A stretch of 31,127 nt of DNA, from assembly GCA_947090235.1 (NCBI GenBank), contig CAMUNJ010000003.1, positions 1 to 31,127 on the forward strand, in the 5' to 3' direction. The notes beneath the pieces were generated by a model. The model saw only the letters and a list, made by a program, of their open reading frames with translations. It was not told the DNA's origin and did no database searches. Below are positions 16,061 through 22,413 of the stretch, one piece after another (positions within the stretch are counted from its first letter, which is position 1; every line of letters begins with the position of its first letter). Made by a program: the position numbers and the translations under genes. The DNA comes from an uncultured Bacillota bacterium (lineage in GTDB: Bacteria; Bacillota; Clostridia; Christensenellales; UBA1242).

Positions 16061-16957
16061 ATGGGAATTTTTAAGAAGATAGGACAGGCTCTTGCTAAAA
16101 CAAGAGAAAACATTGCACGCAAATTCGATGCATTGCTTTCTCATGGAGAACTTGATGACGATTTTTATGACGAACTAACAGATATTTTGATTTCTTGTGA
16201 CATAGGCGTTAGAACAAGTATGGATATTGTAGATGAACTTCGTGTTAGAGCAAGAAAAGAAAAATTGCGTAGTGGCGAGGATGTTAAAAATGCTCTTAAA
16301 AATATTTTGACCGACGAGTTTGATAGTTTGCCAAAAATAAATATAGAATATCCAGCGATAATCACCATTATTGGAGTGAATGGAGTTGGCAAAACGACAA
16401 CTATTGGCAAACTTGCTTCTTATTTTAAAAGCCAGAAAAAAGAAGTGACATTAGTTGCTGGAGATACCTTTCGTGCGGCTGCATCAGCACAACTAAATGA
16501 ATGGGCAAATCGCACAAAAGCCAGAATTATCAAACATGACGAAGGTGCAGATGCTGCGGCTGTTGTTTTTGATGGAATAACAAGTGCTAAGGCTAAAAAG
16601 ACAGATGTACTCTTAGTTGATACTGCAGGCAGACTTCACACAAAAACAAACTTGATGGAAGAACTAAAAAAGATAGATAAGATTATTACTCGCGAATATC
16701 CAGAGGCAAATAAATATAATTTTATCGTGCTTGATGCAACAACAGGGCAAAATGCTTTAACTCAAATTTCTGCTTTTAACGAATTTGCACACATTGATGG
16801 AATAGTCTTAACAAAACTTGATGGCACTGCAAAGGGTGGCGTTGTTATTGCAATTGAAAAGGACTATCATCTTCCAGTTGTTTTTATAGGCACTGGCGAA
16901 GGTGTAAGTGATATAGAGGTTTTTGATAGCAAAGAATTTATAAACAACTTATTTTAA
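16061..16957 (+). CDS. ftsY: Signal recognition particle receptor FtsY
   Basis: GTPase that docks SRP-ribosome complexes at the membrane for co-translational insertion. The ATG at 16061 (MGIFKKIGQAL) is chosen because AAAAAAGGA lies seven bases before it; a TTG two codons earlier sits too close. The 298-residue protein has a four-helix N domain (about 1-90) and a G domain with GVNGVGKTT (from G105), DTFRAAA, DTAGR (D187) and TKLDG (251-255). It lacks the long acidic A domain of E. coli FtsY, as is normal in Gram-positives; the amphipathic start may bind lipid. It is bracketed by two copies of the same hairpin element. Confidence 0.96.
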   Translation: MGIFKKIGQALAKTRENIARKFDALLSHGELDDDFYDELTDILISCDIGVRTSMDIVDELRVRARKEKLRSGEDVKNALKNILTDEFDSLPKINIEYPAIITIIGVNGVGKTTTIGKLASYFKSQKKEVTLVAGDTFRAAASAQLNEWANRTKARIIKHDEGADAAAVVFDGITSAKAKKTDVLLVDTAGRLHTKTNLMEELKKIDKIITREYPEANKYNFIVLDATTGQNALTQISAFNEFAHIDGIVLTKLDGTAKGGVVIAIEKDYHLPVVFIGTGEGVSDIEVFDSKEFINNLF

Positions 16958-16968
16958 GTTGTTTTTTT
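16942..16968 (+). terminator. Intrinsic terminator overlapping the ftsY stop
   Basis: Stem AAACAACTT/AAGTTGTTT (16942-16950 with 16956-16964) with a five-base loop and a T run. The left arm lies within the last ftsY codons. Confidence 0.8.
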
Positions 16969-16974
16969 CTTTTT

Positions 16975-17163
16975 AACTTTTCTTATAAATAAAAGTTTGT
17001 TAAAAAAATATGTTGCGACATATAAAAAATTTGTTTTCATGTCGCAGATATTTATATATATAAATTTATTAACAGAACTAAAGATAACGCTTTTTGTTTT
17101 TCTATTTAAGAAAAATGAAAAGCGTTTAGTTTTCTTTTGCTTCTTTTCTAATAAGAAAAGAAG
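16975..17163. repeat. Composite four-hairpin intergenic element, copy 3 (ftsY-sigK gap)
   Basis: Hairpin 1 (16975-16981 with 16991-16997); an A-rich spacer; hairpin 2 TGCGACAT/ATGTCGCA (17014-17021 with 17039-17046); an AT-rich middle; a hairpin 2-like stem AACGCTTTT/AAAAGCGTT (17086-17094 with 17118-17126); TTAGTTTTCTTTTG (17126-17139, identical to copy 2); and hairpin 1' CTTCTTTTCT/AGAAAAGAAG (17140-17149 with 17154-17163). It accounts for most of the 347-base gap before sigK. Confidence 0.75.
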
Positions 17164-17176
17164 GTAAAATTATATT

Positions 17177-17204
17177 AGGACAAGATGTGATTGTCCTGTT
17201 TTTT
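17177..17204 (+). terminator. Second terminator-like hairpin upstream of sigK
   Basis: Stem AGGACAA/TTGTCCT (17177-17183 with 17191-17197) followed by six T. It could block read-through into sigK or act in the sigK leader. The remaining gap (17205-17304) is AT-rich; CATATATA at 17236-17243 faintly resembles a sigma-E -10 box but is not convincing. Confidence 0.55.
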
Positions 17205-17304
17205 GTTGGTCAAGCAAGGACAAAGTTTATTTTTCATATATAAAATTATGATGACAAAGTTAGGCGTAAATAACACCGCCTTATTTTGTTTAGAGAGGTG
17301 CATA

Positions 17305-18012
17305 ATGATATATGAAAATATAGGAAAATTTGCAGGAAAGGTATATTGTTTTTCTTCCTTTGTTGATACTGCACAAGGTTTTCCTCAACCTTTAACTAAA
17401 ACTGAGGAAACAGAAGCATTAAAAAAGGTTAAAACGGGTGATAAAAAGGCTAGAGACTTGATAATTACTCATAATCTTCGACTTGTAGCACATATAGTAA
17501 AAAAATATCCTCATTCTCTTGAGGCTGACGATTTGATTTCTGTTGGCACTATTGGCTTAATCAAAGCAGTAGATAGTTTCGATGTTGAAAAAGGTACAAA
17601 ATTTTCTACTTATGCTTCACGCTGTATAGAAAATGAAATACTTATGCTGATTAGAGCAAACAAGCGTCATAAAAATGTTATTTCGTTAAATTCTCCATGT
17701 CCAGGCACTAGTGAGGATGACAATGAATTAGATTTAGAGCATACTCTTCAAGCGGACATGAGCGATATTTTTGACCAAGTTGAGAAAAAATGTGCTGTAG
17801 ATACAATTCGTAAACAGGTGGATAAAAAACTTAAACCTATGGAAAGACAGGTTATTCATGCAAGATATGGACTTGATGGAGGGGATTGCAAAACACAATA
17901 TGAAGTTGCTTCTGAGATAGGAATCTCTCGTTCTTATGTTTCTAGGATAGAAAATAAGGCATTAAAAATTATTCGTGAAGTTATGCCTAAAGACGAGAAT
18001 GAAGGTTATTAG
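17305..18012 (+). CDS. sigK: RNA polymerase sigma-K-like factor (late mother-cell sporulation)
   Basis: Resembles sigma-K, which drives late mother-cell genes for coat and spore maturation. The 235-residue product has the hallmark FPQPLTKTEE (residues 26-35, FPQPLSSSEE in B. subtilis), region 2 (LRLVAHIVKKYP, DDLISVGTIGLIKAVDSFD, KFSTYASRCIENEILMLIRA) and region 4 with the helix-turn-helix GISRSYVSRIENKALK. A stretch of about 25 residues before FPQPL matches the pro-sequence position of pro-sigma-K, although it is less hydrophobic. The ATG at 17305 has AGAGGTG upstream; a longer frame from 17191 runs through the terminator hairpin and was not used. No disrupting skin element is seen; the gene is intact. 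A second sigma factor follows. Confidence 0.88.
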   Translation: MIYENIGKFAGKVYCFSSFVDTAQGFPQPLTKTEETEALKKVKTGDKKARDLIITHNLRLVAHIVKKYPHSLEADDLISVGTIGLIKAVDSFDVEKGTKFSTYASRCIENEILMLIRANKRHKNVISLNSPCPGTSEDDNELDLEHTLQADMSDIFDQVEKKCAVDTIRKQVDKKLKPMERQVIHARYGLDGGDCKTQYEVASEIGISRSYVSRIENKALKIIREVMPKDENEGY

Positions 18013-18041
18013 ACTTATTTTTTACATTGAAAATATATTTT

Positions 18042-18123
18042 GACAAAATTTGCGTTTTTTAGACAAAATATATCAAATTATATCTTTGTTTAAATCATTT
18101 TCTAAAATATAATTAAAAACGCA
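18042..18123. repeat. Direct and inverted repeats upstream of the second sigma gene
   Basis: GACAAAAT occurs at 18042-18049 and 18062-18069, 20 bases apart (about two helical turns). TGCGTTTTT (18051-18059) and AAAAACGCA (18115-18123) form a perfect 9-bp inverted repeat around a candidate -10 box TATAAT (18108-18113). These could be operator sites or chance in AT-rich DNA. Confidence 0.35.
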
Positions 18124-18163
18124 CGAAAGATATTCTTGCAAGATTTAATTATAGGAGAAAATT

Positions 18164-18781
18164 ATGAATATTAATGAAATAAATGATGTTTTATTAGAAA
18201 AAGTTAAGAATGGAGATAGTGAGGCCAGAGATAAAATTATATCACTAAATATTCCATATGTAGGGTATATTTTGAGAAGAAAAATAGGAGGACTAAAACC
18301 TCAGGATATAGAAGATTATATGGAAATTGGAATAATTGGACTAATAAAAGCAGTTGATAGTTATGATTCAAGTAAAGGTGTAAAATTTTCTACTTATTCA
18401 TTTAAATGTATTCAAAACGAACTTATGATGGAAATTCGTAGAAACAAAAAACACAAAGGTACATTATCCTTAGATTATATGATAAATAATGGAGAGAAGG
18501 ATGTTTGTTCATATTTAAATAATATTGCAGATCCAGAAGATATAAATGAAACTATCGACGATATTATTTCAATAAAGACAATAAAAAAGGTTATTGCAAC
18601 AAAAATTAATAGCAATCAGGCTTCAGTTTTAAATGCAAGATATTTTACAACTCAAGATGTTCAATCTCAATTACAAGTTTCACAAGATTTAGAAATGAGT
18701 CAATCTTATGTAAGCAGATTAGAACAGCGTGGAATAAAAAAATTGCAACACGAACTTTGCAAAGCAGAAACAAATTGTTAA
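18164..18781 (+). CDS. Second, divergent sporulation-type sigma-70 family factor
   Basis: A 205-residue paralogue-like protein next to sigK. Region 2 is clear (KNGDSEARDKIISLN, MEIGIIGLIKAVDSYDSSKG, KFSTYSFKCIQNELMMEIRR) and region 4 ends in MSQSYVSRLEQRGIKKLQHE, parallel to ISRSYVSRIENKALK in SigK. It lacks the FPQPL segment and any pro-sequence, and the linker between regions is poorly conserved. TAGGAG precedes the ATG. It could be a lineage-specific sporulation or stress sigma factor made by duplication of sigK. A precise name (SigE, SigF, SigG) is not justified. The 151-base gap before it has paired GACAAAAT repeats and its own possible -10 TATAAT at 18108. Confidence 0.8.
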   Translation: MNINEINDVLLEKVKNGDSEARDKIISLNIPYVGYILRRKIGGLKPQDIEDYMEIGIIGLIKAVDSYDSSKGVKFSTYSFKCIQNELMMEIRRNKKHKGTLSLDYMINNGEKDVCSYLNNIADPEDINETIDDIISIKTIKKVIATKINSNQASVLNARYFTTQDVQSQLQVSQDLEMSQSYVSRLEQRGIKKLQHELCKAETNC

Positions 18782-18865
18782 TCAAAATTTATATTTAAAT
18801 TTCATATTAAAGATTATTATTTTAAAACTAATTTTAAAAAAAATAAAAAAAATGTCAAAAATCAT

Positions 18866-18894
18866 TTGGCTTTTTTTTATATTTATTTTATAAT
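18866..18894 (+). promoter_or_regulatory. Promoter of the diadenylate-cyclase-like gene
   Basis: TTGGCT (18866-18871), 17 bases, TATAAT (18889-18894). The leader of about 45 bases carries AAGGAG ten bases before the ATG. Confidence 0.65.
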
Positions 18895-18945
18895 CGATTT
18901 TAGAGAGTATTTTGAAAGTTAATATTTTTAAGGAGTTTATTTACA

Positions 18946-20319
18946 ATGGAAAAGGAAGAATTTCGCAAGATTGTTGAAAAATTAATCCTCCCGCTGTTTA
19001 CGGGCTCTTTTATTAGTGGCGTTGAAGTTTCTACTTCAAGAGATAGCGAAGTTGCTTATGGTGACAAAAATTCTGTCCTTTTGAAACCTAATAAGACAGA
19101 AGAATATAGATTGGTTTTAAACAGAAGTCAACCTTTCAAATCTATTGAATTAAATCTTTTAAAGTCGATTATTAATGAACTTGCTTCTATTACCGCTTTA
19201 TCTTTGTATGATGAAAATTATCTTTCAATCTTGCAAGGTCATGCTATTGAAAAGGCAATCTGTTCAACTTTGGCTGAAGAAGAAGACACTATGAACACTC
19301 TTTTGGGCTTGATTGGAGAAATGGGCAAATGGGCTAGTAGAACTTATGAAGGGAAAAAGGTTGCCCTTGGTATTATCATAAATCAAAACGCTGATATCAA
19401 TTCTGAAATGAACAAAATTCATTTTAGTGAGATTTTAGGACAAGACTTTTTTGCACTTTTATCTGATGGTAAACATTCTTATATCGAATTTGGTCGTCAT
19501 GGCAATTTGCTTGGCTATGTTCAATTAGCCAAAATTCGTATGGCTCCTACAATATCTCCTTGTGATTATGAACTTATTGCAAGATATTGCAATGACAGAA
19601 GAATTGGTATAATATTAACAAACTCAGGTGATCTTTTGATGTTCAAAAATCGTCAACTTCTCTACGCAAAGCGTAGAGGTGTTTGGCAGGTTTATTCTCA
19701 TGAAGAGGTTATTCAACTTTTATCAGGGCGTAAAGAAAACTATTCTTTAAAGGAGATTCGAAAGTCTATTTATTTGACTGCTTTAGATAGTTCTTTTGCA
19801 TACAATGGTGGATGTCTTGTTTATCTAGATAAAGGCATGGTTGAACAGGCTTTAATGCATATTAACGAACATGATATTTTAAGCGAAAAATATTATGAAA
19901 TAAAAAAACATTTGGAAATTGAACAGGCTGGAAAGTTATATAATTTACAAACACTTTCTACAGTAGAAGCATTATATAGTCAACCATATGATAAATTTTT
20001 GGTTGAACAAAAATGTCACAAGGCTATGGCCCTTCGAAAAATTATTGCCGACAAACCTTTCCAAGAACTTAACAGAAGGCTTCGTCAAGAAATTGTTGGA
20101 ATGGATGGTGCGACTATCGTTGATAGTGATGGAACTATCATTGCAACAGGAGCAATTTTGAAGATTGAGGCAGGTAGTGAAGGTGGTGGTCGTCTTGCAG
20201 CTGCTATGACGCTTGCAAAGTATGGAATTTCAATCAAAATTTCTCAAGATGGAACAATGCAAGGTTTTTATAGCGATAAAAAGACTGGCAAATTAAGATC
20301 ATTGTTTAATGTTGGATAA
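18946..20319 (+). CDS. DisA_N/DAC-domain protein (putative diadenylate cyclase or c-di-AMP sensor)
   Basis: The C-terminal part of this 457-residue protein matches the diadenylate cyclase (DisA_N) fold: GMDGATIVDSDGTIIATGAI (DGA at 387-389) followed by GSEGGGRLAAAMTLAKYGIS and SIKISQDGTMQGF. Such domains make c-di-AMP from ATP. Classical enzymes have GTRHRAA at the second motif; here it reads GGGRLAA (413-419), so catalysis is uncertain. The N-terminal 260 or so residues have no membrane segment and probably form a sensor; large N-terminal sensor regions occur in some DAC families described as DACNV and relatives, but I cannot confirm which. It lacks the helix-hairpin-helix domain of DisA and the membrane helices of CdaA. 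It is a single-gene unit, closed by a terminator. Confidence 0.75.
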   Translation: MEKEEFRKIVEKLILPLFTGSFISGVEVSTSRDSEVAYGDKNSVLLKPNKTEEYRLVLNRSQPFKSIELNLLKSIINELASITALSLYDENYLSILQGHAIEKAICSTLAEEEDTMNTLLGLIGEMGKWASRTYEGKKVALGIIINQNADINSEMNKIHFSEILGQDFFALLSDGKHSYIEFGRHGNLLGYVQLAKIRMAPTISPCDYELIARYCNDRRIGIILTNSGDLLMFKNRQLLYAKRRGVWQVYSHEEVIQLLSGRKENYSLKEIRKSIYLTALDSSFAYNGGCLVYLDKGMVEQALMHINEHDILSEKYYEIKKHLEIEQAGKLYNLQTLSTVEALYSQPYDKFLVEQKCHKAMALRKIIADKPFQELNRRLRQEIVGMDGATIVDSDGTIIATGAILKIEAGSEGGGRLAAAMTLAKYGISIKISQDGTMQGFYSDKKTGKLRSLFNVG

Positions 20320-20341
20320 TTTACTTTTCTTTAAAAAACTA

Positions 20342-20385
20342 AAAAAGCATTTCTTACTTTTTGTTAAAGTTGCGAAATGCTTTTT
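20342..20385 (+). terminator. Intrinsic terminator after the DAC-domain gene
   Basis: A 12-bp stem (AAAAAGCATTTC at 20342-20353 with GAAATGCTTTTT at 20374-20385) and a 20-base loop. Confidence 0.75.
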
Positions 20386-20402
20386 ATTAACTTTTTTTTC
20401 AC

Positions 20403-20431
20403 TTGACAAAAAATTGCTTTTGTGATATCCT
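20403..20431 (+). promoter_or_regulatory. Promoter of rnpB
   Basis: TTGACA (20403-20408), 17 bases, TATCCT (20426-20431) with a TG five bases upstream. The predicted start near 20438 coincides with the first base of the RNase P P1 helix. Confidence 0.8.
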
Positions 20432-20437
20432 TTATTT

Positions 20438-20760
20438 AGTTAAGCAGACAGTCGCGCCGCTTTGGCGAGGAAAGTCCGGGCTTCAAGAGAACTGGGTGCT
20501 GGTTAACGGCCAGTGGAGGCGACTCTAAGGATAGTGCAACAGAAATAAACTGCCTAATTTACTTTAGGTGATGGTGGAAAGGTGGTGTAAGAGACCACCG
20601 GTTGGGTAGGAATATCTAACGCTCTGTAAACCCCACTCGAAGCAAGGCTGTCGGGGCAATAGGCTTGTTCTCTCCTGCTCCAAACGCTGCTAGAGGTTAT
20701 AGGCAACTATAATCGTAGATAGATGACTGTCTAATACAGAACCCGGCTTACAGCTTAACT
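20438..20760 (+). ncRNA. rnpB: RNase P RNA (bacterial, A-type-like)
   Basis: The catalytic RNA that trims the 5' leaders of tRNA precursors. Conserved blocks are present in order: GAGGAAAGTCCGGGC at 20467-20481 near the 5' end and ACAGAACCCGGCTTA at 20736-20750 near the 3' end, which form the P4-containing core. The ends pair perfectly as helix P1 (AGTTAAGC at 20438-20445 with GCTTAACT at 20753-20760), and GACAGTC (20447-20453) pairs with GACTGTC (20725-20731), as helices P2/P3-like do. The pairing pattern resembles the ancestral A type more than the Bacillus B type, judged by eye. The length of 323 bases is on the short side but within range. Confidence 0.95.
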
Positions 20761-20785
20761 CAAGCCAAAAGGCTTTGAAAACTCT

Positions 20786-20809
20786 AAAGTGGCATTGCCA
20801 CTTTTTTTT
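20786..20809 (+). terminator. Intrinsic terminator of rnpB
   Basis: Stem AAAGTGGC/GCCACTTT (20786-20793 with 20797-20804), a three-base loop and eight T. A small AAGCC/GGCTT hairpin just before it probably lies in the precursor's 3' trailer. Confidence 0.85.
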
Positions 20810-20822
20810 AGTTTTTTATATA

Positions 20823-20851
20823 TTGACAGCAAATAATTTCTATGTTAAAAT
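20823..20851 (+). promoter_or_regulatory. Promoter of the small cysteine-rich gene
   Basis: TTGACA (20823-20828), 17 bases, TAAAAT (20846-20851), followed by a GGAGG ribosome site. Confidence 0.8.
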
Positions 20852-20873
20852 AAGACTAACTGGAGGTTGAAAA

Positions 20874-21104
20874 ATGATTACAATTGATGCTAAATTAGGA
20901 AGAGTAGTGGATAAGGGGGTAACCAAAACTCAGCAGGCTTATCATATACCTGAGAAAGTAAGATGCCCACACGAGGCTGGAATTTGTGCACTTTTTAATT
21001 GTCATGGTGACGCGATTTATGATGAAAAGAAACAATGCTATGTTTGTAGAAAAGGTATTTCAAGGTTTAAATTGCCAGTTGAAAACTACGGAAGAGAATG
21101 TTAA
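20874..21104 (+). CDS. Small cysteine-rich protein, probably zinc-binding
   Basis: A 76-residue protein I do not recognise. It has C31, H33, C38, C43, H44, C55, C58 and C76; the pair CYVC (55-58) and the CPHEAGIC segment (31-38) could together hold one metal ion as a zinc ribbon. The N-terminal 25 residues are strand-like and polar. It has strong expression signals: consensus -35, a good -10, GGAGG before the ATG, and its own terminator, so it is a real monocistronic gene and may be well expressed. There is no signal peptide. A role cannot be inferred. Confidence 0.8.
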   Translation: MITIDAKLGRVVDKGVTKTQQAYHIPEKVRCPHEAGICALFNCHGDAIYDEKKQCYVCRKGISRFKLPVENYGREC

Positions 21105-21131
21105 AAAGATGCTTTTGTAGCATCTTTTTTT
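21103..21131 (+). terminator. Intrinsic terminator overlapping the stop of the cysteine-rich gene
   Basis: An 11-bp stem (21103-21113 with 21119-21129) with a T run; the left arm starts inside the stop codon. Confidence 0.85.
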
Positions 21132-21169
21132 GTTGAATAAAATTTTTATAGTATGTCAATAACCTTTGC

Positions 21170-22393
21170 ATGAGAAGAAAAGAATATATTGAAAAGCTTG
21201 CAAGTTTAATCAAAAATAGAGTGCTTTTTCATGCACCTATTGTCTATGATGATGAGGTAGATTTTGACCTTTTAGAGGTTGTTGGAATTAATAAAAACCT
21301 GCCAATTTTTAAATTTACAAAACCTCTTAATAAAAATCTCTACAAAGCCCTAAAACAGGCGCAAAGAGAGGTTTCTTTTAATTTAATTTTAACACATGAA
21401 GAAAGTGTTAAAAAATCGTGGTCAAAAAACCTTAAAAATCTATACTTTTTGGATGAAGAAGTTTGTAGTTATAATCTTCTTTCTTCTATCAATAAACTGA
21501 ATATAAATTATCTTTCTCATTCTTCATTTTCTAGCAGCATAAATGAGGAGTATTTGAAAGTTAATGATGAGTTTGTAAATCTTTCTTTTAAACAATTTTA
21601 TTTATATAAAAAGTTGATTTCTAATGGTGTTATTTTTGAAGGAAAAGAGTTTATTTTGAATGGAAAAAATTTTTATTTGACCTTTAATAATCCTCTCAAA
21701 CAGTCACAGGCGTGCCTGTTTGAGATTAATGTACCATTGCCTAATGGCTACTATCATTTTTCTAAATGTAAAACAGGAATTAAAATAACAAATTTGACAA
21801 GTAAAGAAGTTTGTTATTTTAACCATAATTGCAAAGGTGGGAAATTGCTATTCTCCTGTATTGATGGGCTAGAGAGCAGTACAAGAGCGTGTATAAACTT
21901 GCGTCTTGAATTTCAGTTAAAGGCACACGAACAAAAGCGAATATATTTTAATTTTGGCAATAATGCTTATCTATTAAATTCACCTAAAGAGGTGGAAGAT
22001 TTTTTCACACTTTCACAACTAAAAGCCTTTCAAAAATTTGATGTCAAAGTGTCTAGCAGAGATAAAGTTTTTGACGATAAATTTAACAACATTTTACCTC
22101 AAAAAATATGGACAGCATGGGAGCGTTTTAGCATAGATCAAGTTGCAGAAGAGGAATATTTAAAGATAAAAAATAAAATTGTTAAATCAACAAATAATGG
22201 CTACATGGTCAATGAAAAAATGGAGATAAAAGCACTTAAAATTTTTCAAAATAATAGTTACAAAAGGGTGTTTATTGTTCAAGGAGAACAAAGATATATT
22301 ATGGCGGAAAAAACTCGATTTTTTAACTTTACACAAGTTAGCAAAGATTTTTTTAATAAAACTAATGAAATATATTTGTGTTTTGGAAAATAA
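21170..22393 (+). CDS. Hypothetical protein, 407 residues
   Basis: I do not recognise this soluble protein. The N-terminal 100 residues are mixed helix and strand (LIKNRVLFHAPIVYDDEVDF), and the region about 130-275 is rich in beta strands (GKNFYLTFNNP, GYYHFSKCKTGIKITNL, CINLRLEFQLKAHEQKRIYF). The latter resembles a beta-sandwich of the kind found in the N-terminal domains of carbohydrate phosphorylases, but there is no catalytic domain, and this is only an impression. The C-terminal 130 residues are basic and aromatic. There is no ribosome site before the ATG; a weak TATAGT (21147-21152) lies 17 bases upstream. Its end carries the -35 element of rarA. The base composition matches its neighbours. 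Confidence 0.7.
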   Translation: MRRKEYIEKLASLIKNRVLFHAPIVYDDEVDFDLLEVVGINKNLPIFKFTKPLNKNLYKALKQAQREVSFNLILTHEESVKKSWSKNLKNLYFLDEEVCSYNLLSSINKLNINYLSHSSFSSSINEEYLKVNDEFVNLSFKQFYLYKKLISNGVIFEGKEFILNGKNFYLTFNNPLKQSQACLFEINVPLPNGYYHFSKCKTGIKITNLTSKEVCYFNHNCKGGKLLFSCIDGLESSTRACINLRLEFQLKAHEQKRIYFNFGNNAYLLNSPKEVEDFFTLSQLKAFQKFDVKVSSRDKVFDDKFNNILPQKIWTAWERFSIDQVAEEEYLKIKNKIVKSTNNGYMVNEKMEIKALKIFQNNSYKRVFIVQGEQRYIMAEKTRFFNFTQVSKDFFNKTNEIYLCFGK

Positions 22394-22404
22394 CATGTTA
22401 TACT
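22376..22404 (+). promoter_or_regulatory. Promoter of rarA, giving a nearly leaderless mRNA
   Basis: TTGTGT (22376-22381), 17 bases, TATACT (22399-22404) with an extended TG (TGTTATACT). Nine bases separate the -10 box from the ATG at 22414, and no Shine-Dalgarno sequence is present. Confidence 0.6.
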
Positions 22405-22413
22405 AAAGCCGAA

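Noticed and set aside
1289..17163. Dispersed palindromes as a CRISPR array
   Set aside because: Only three copies, kilobases apart, with no regular repeats and spacers and no cas genes.
20320..20341. ACTTTTCTTT followed by AAAAAACTAA as a deleted copy of the hairpin element in front of the DAC-gene terminator
   Set aside because: Suggestive, but hairpin 1 lacks its second arm and the match is short in AT-rich DNA.
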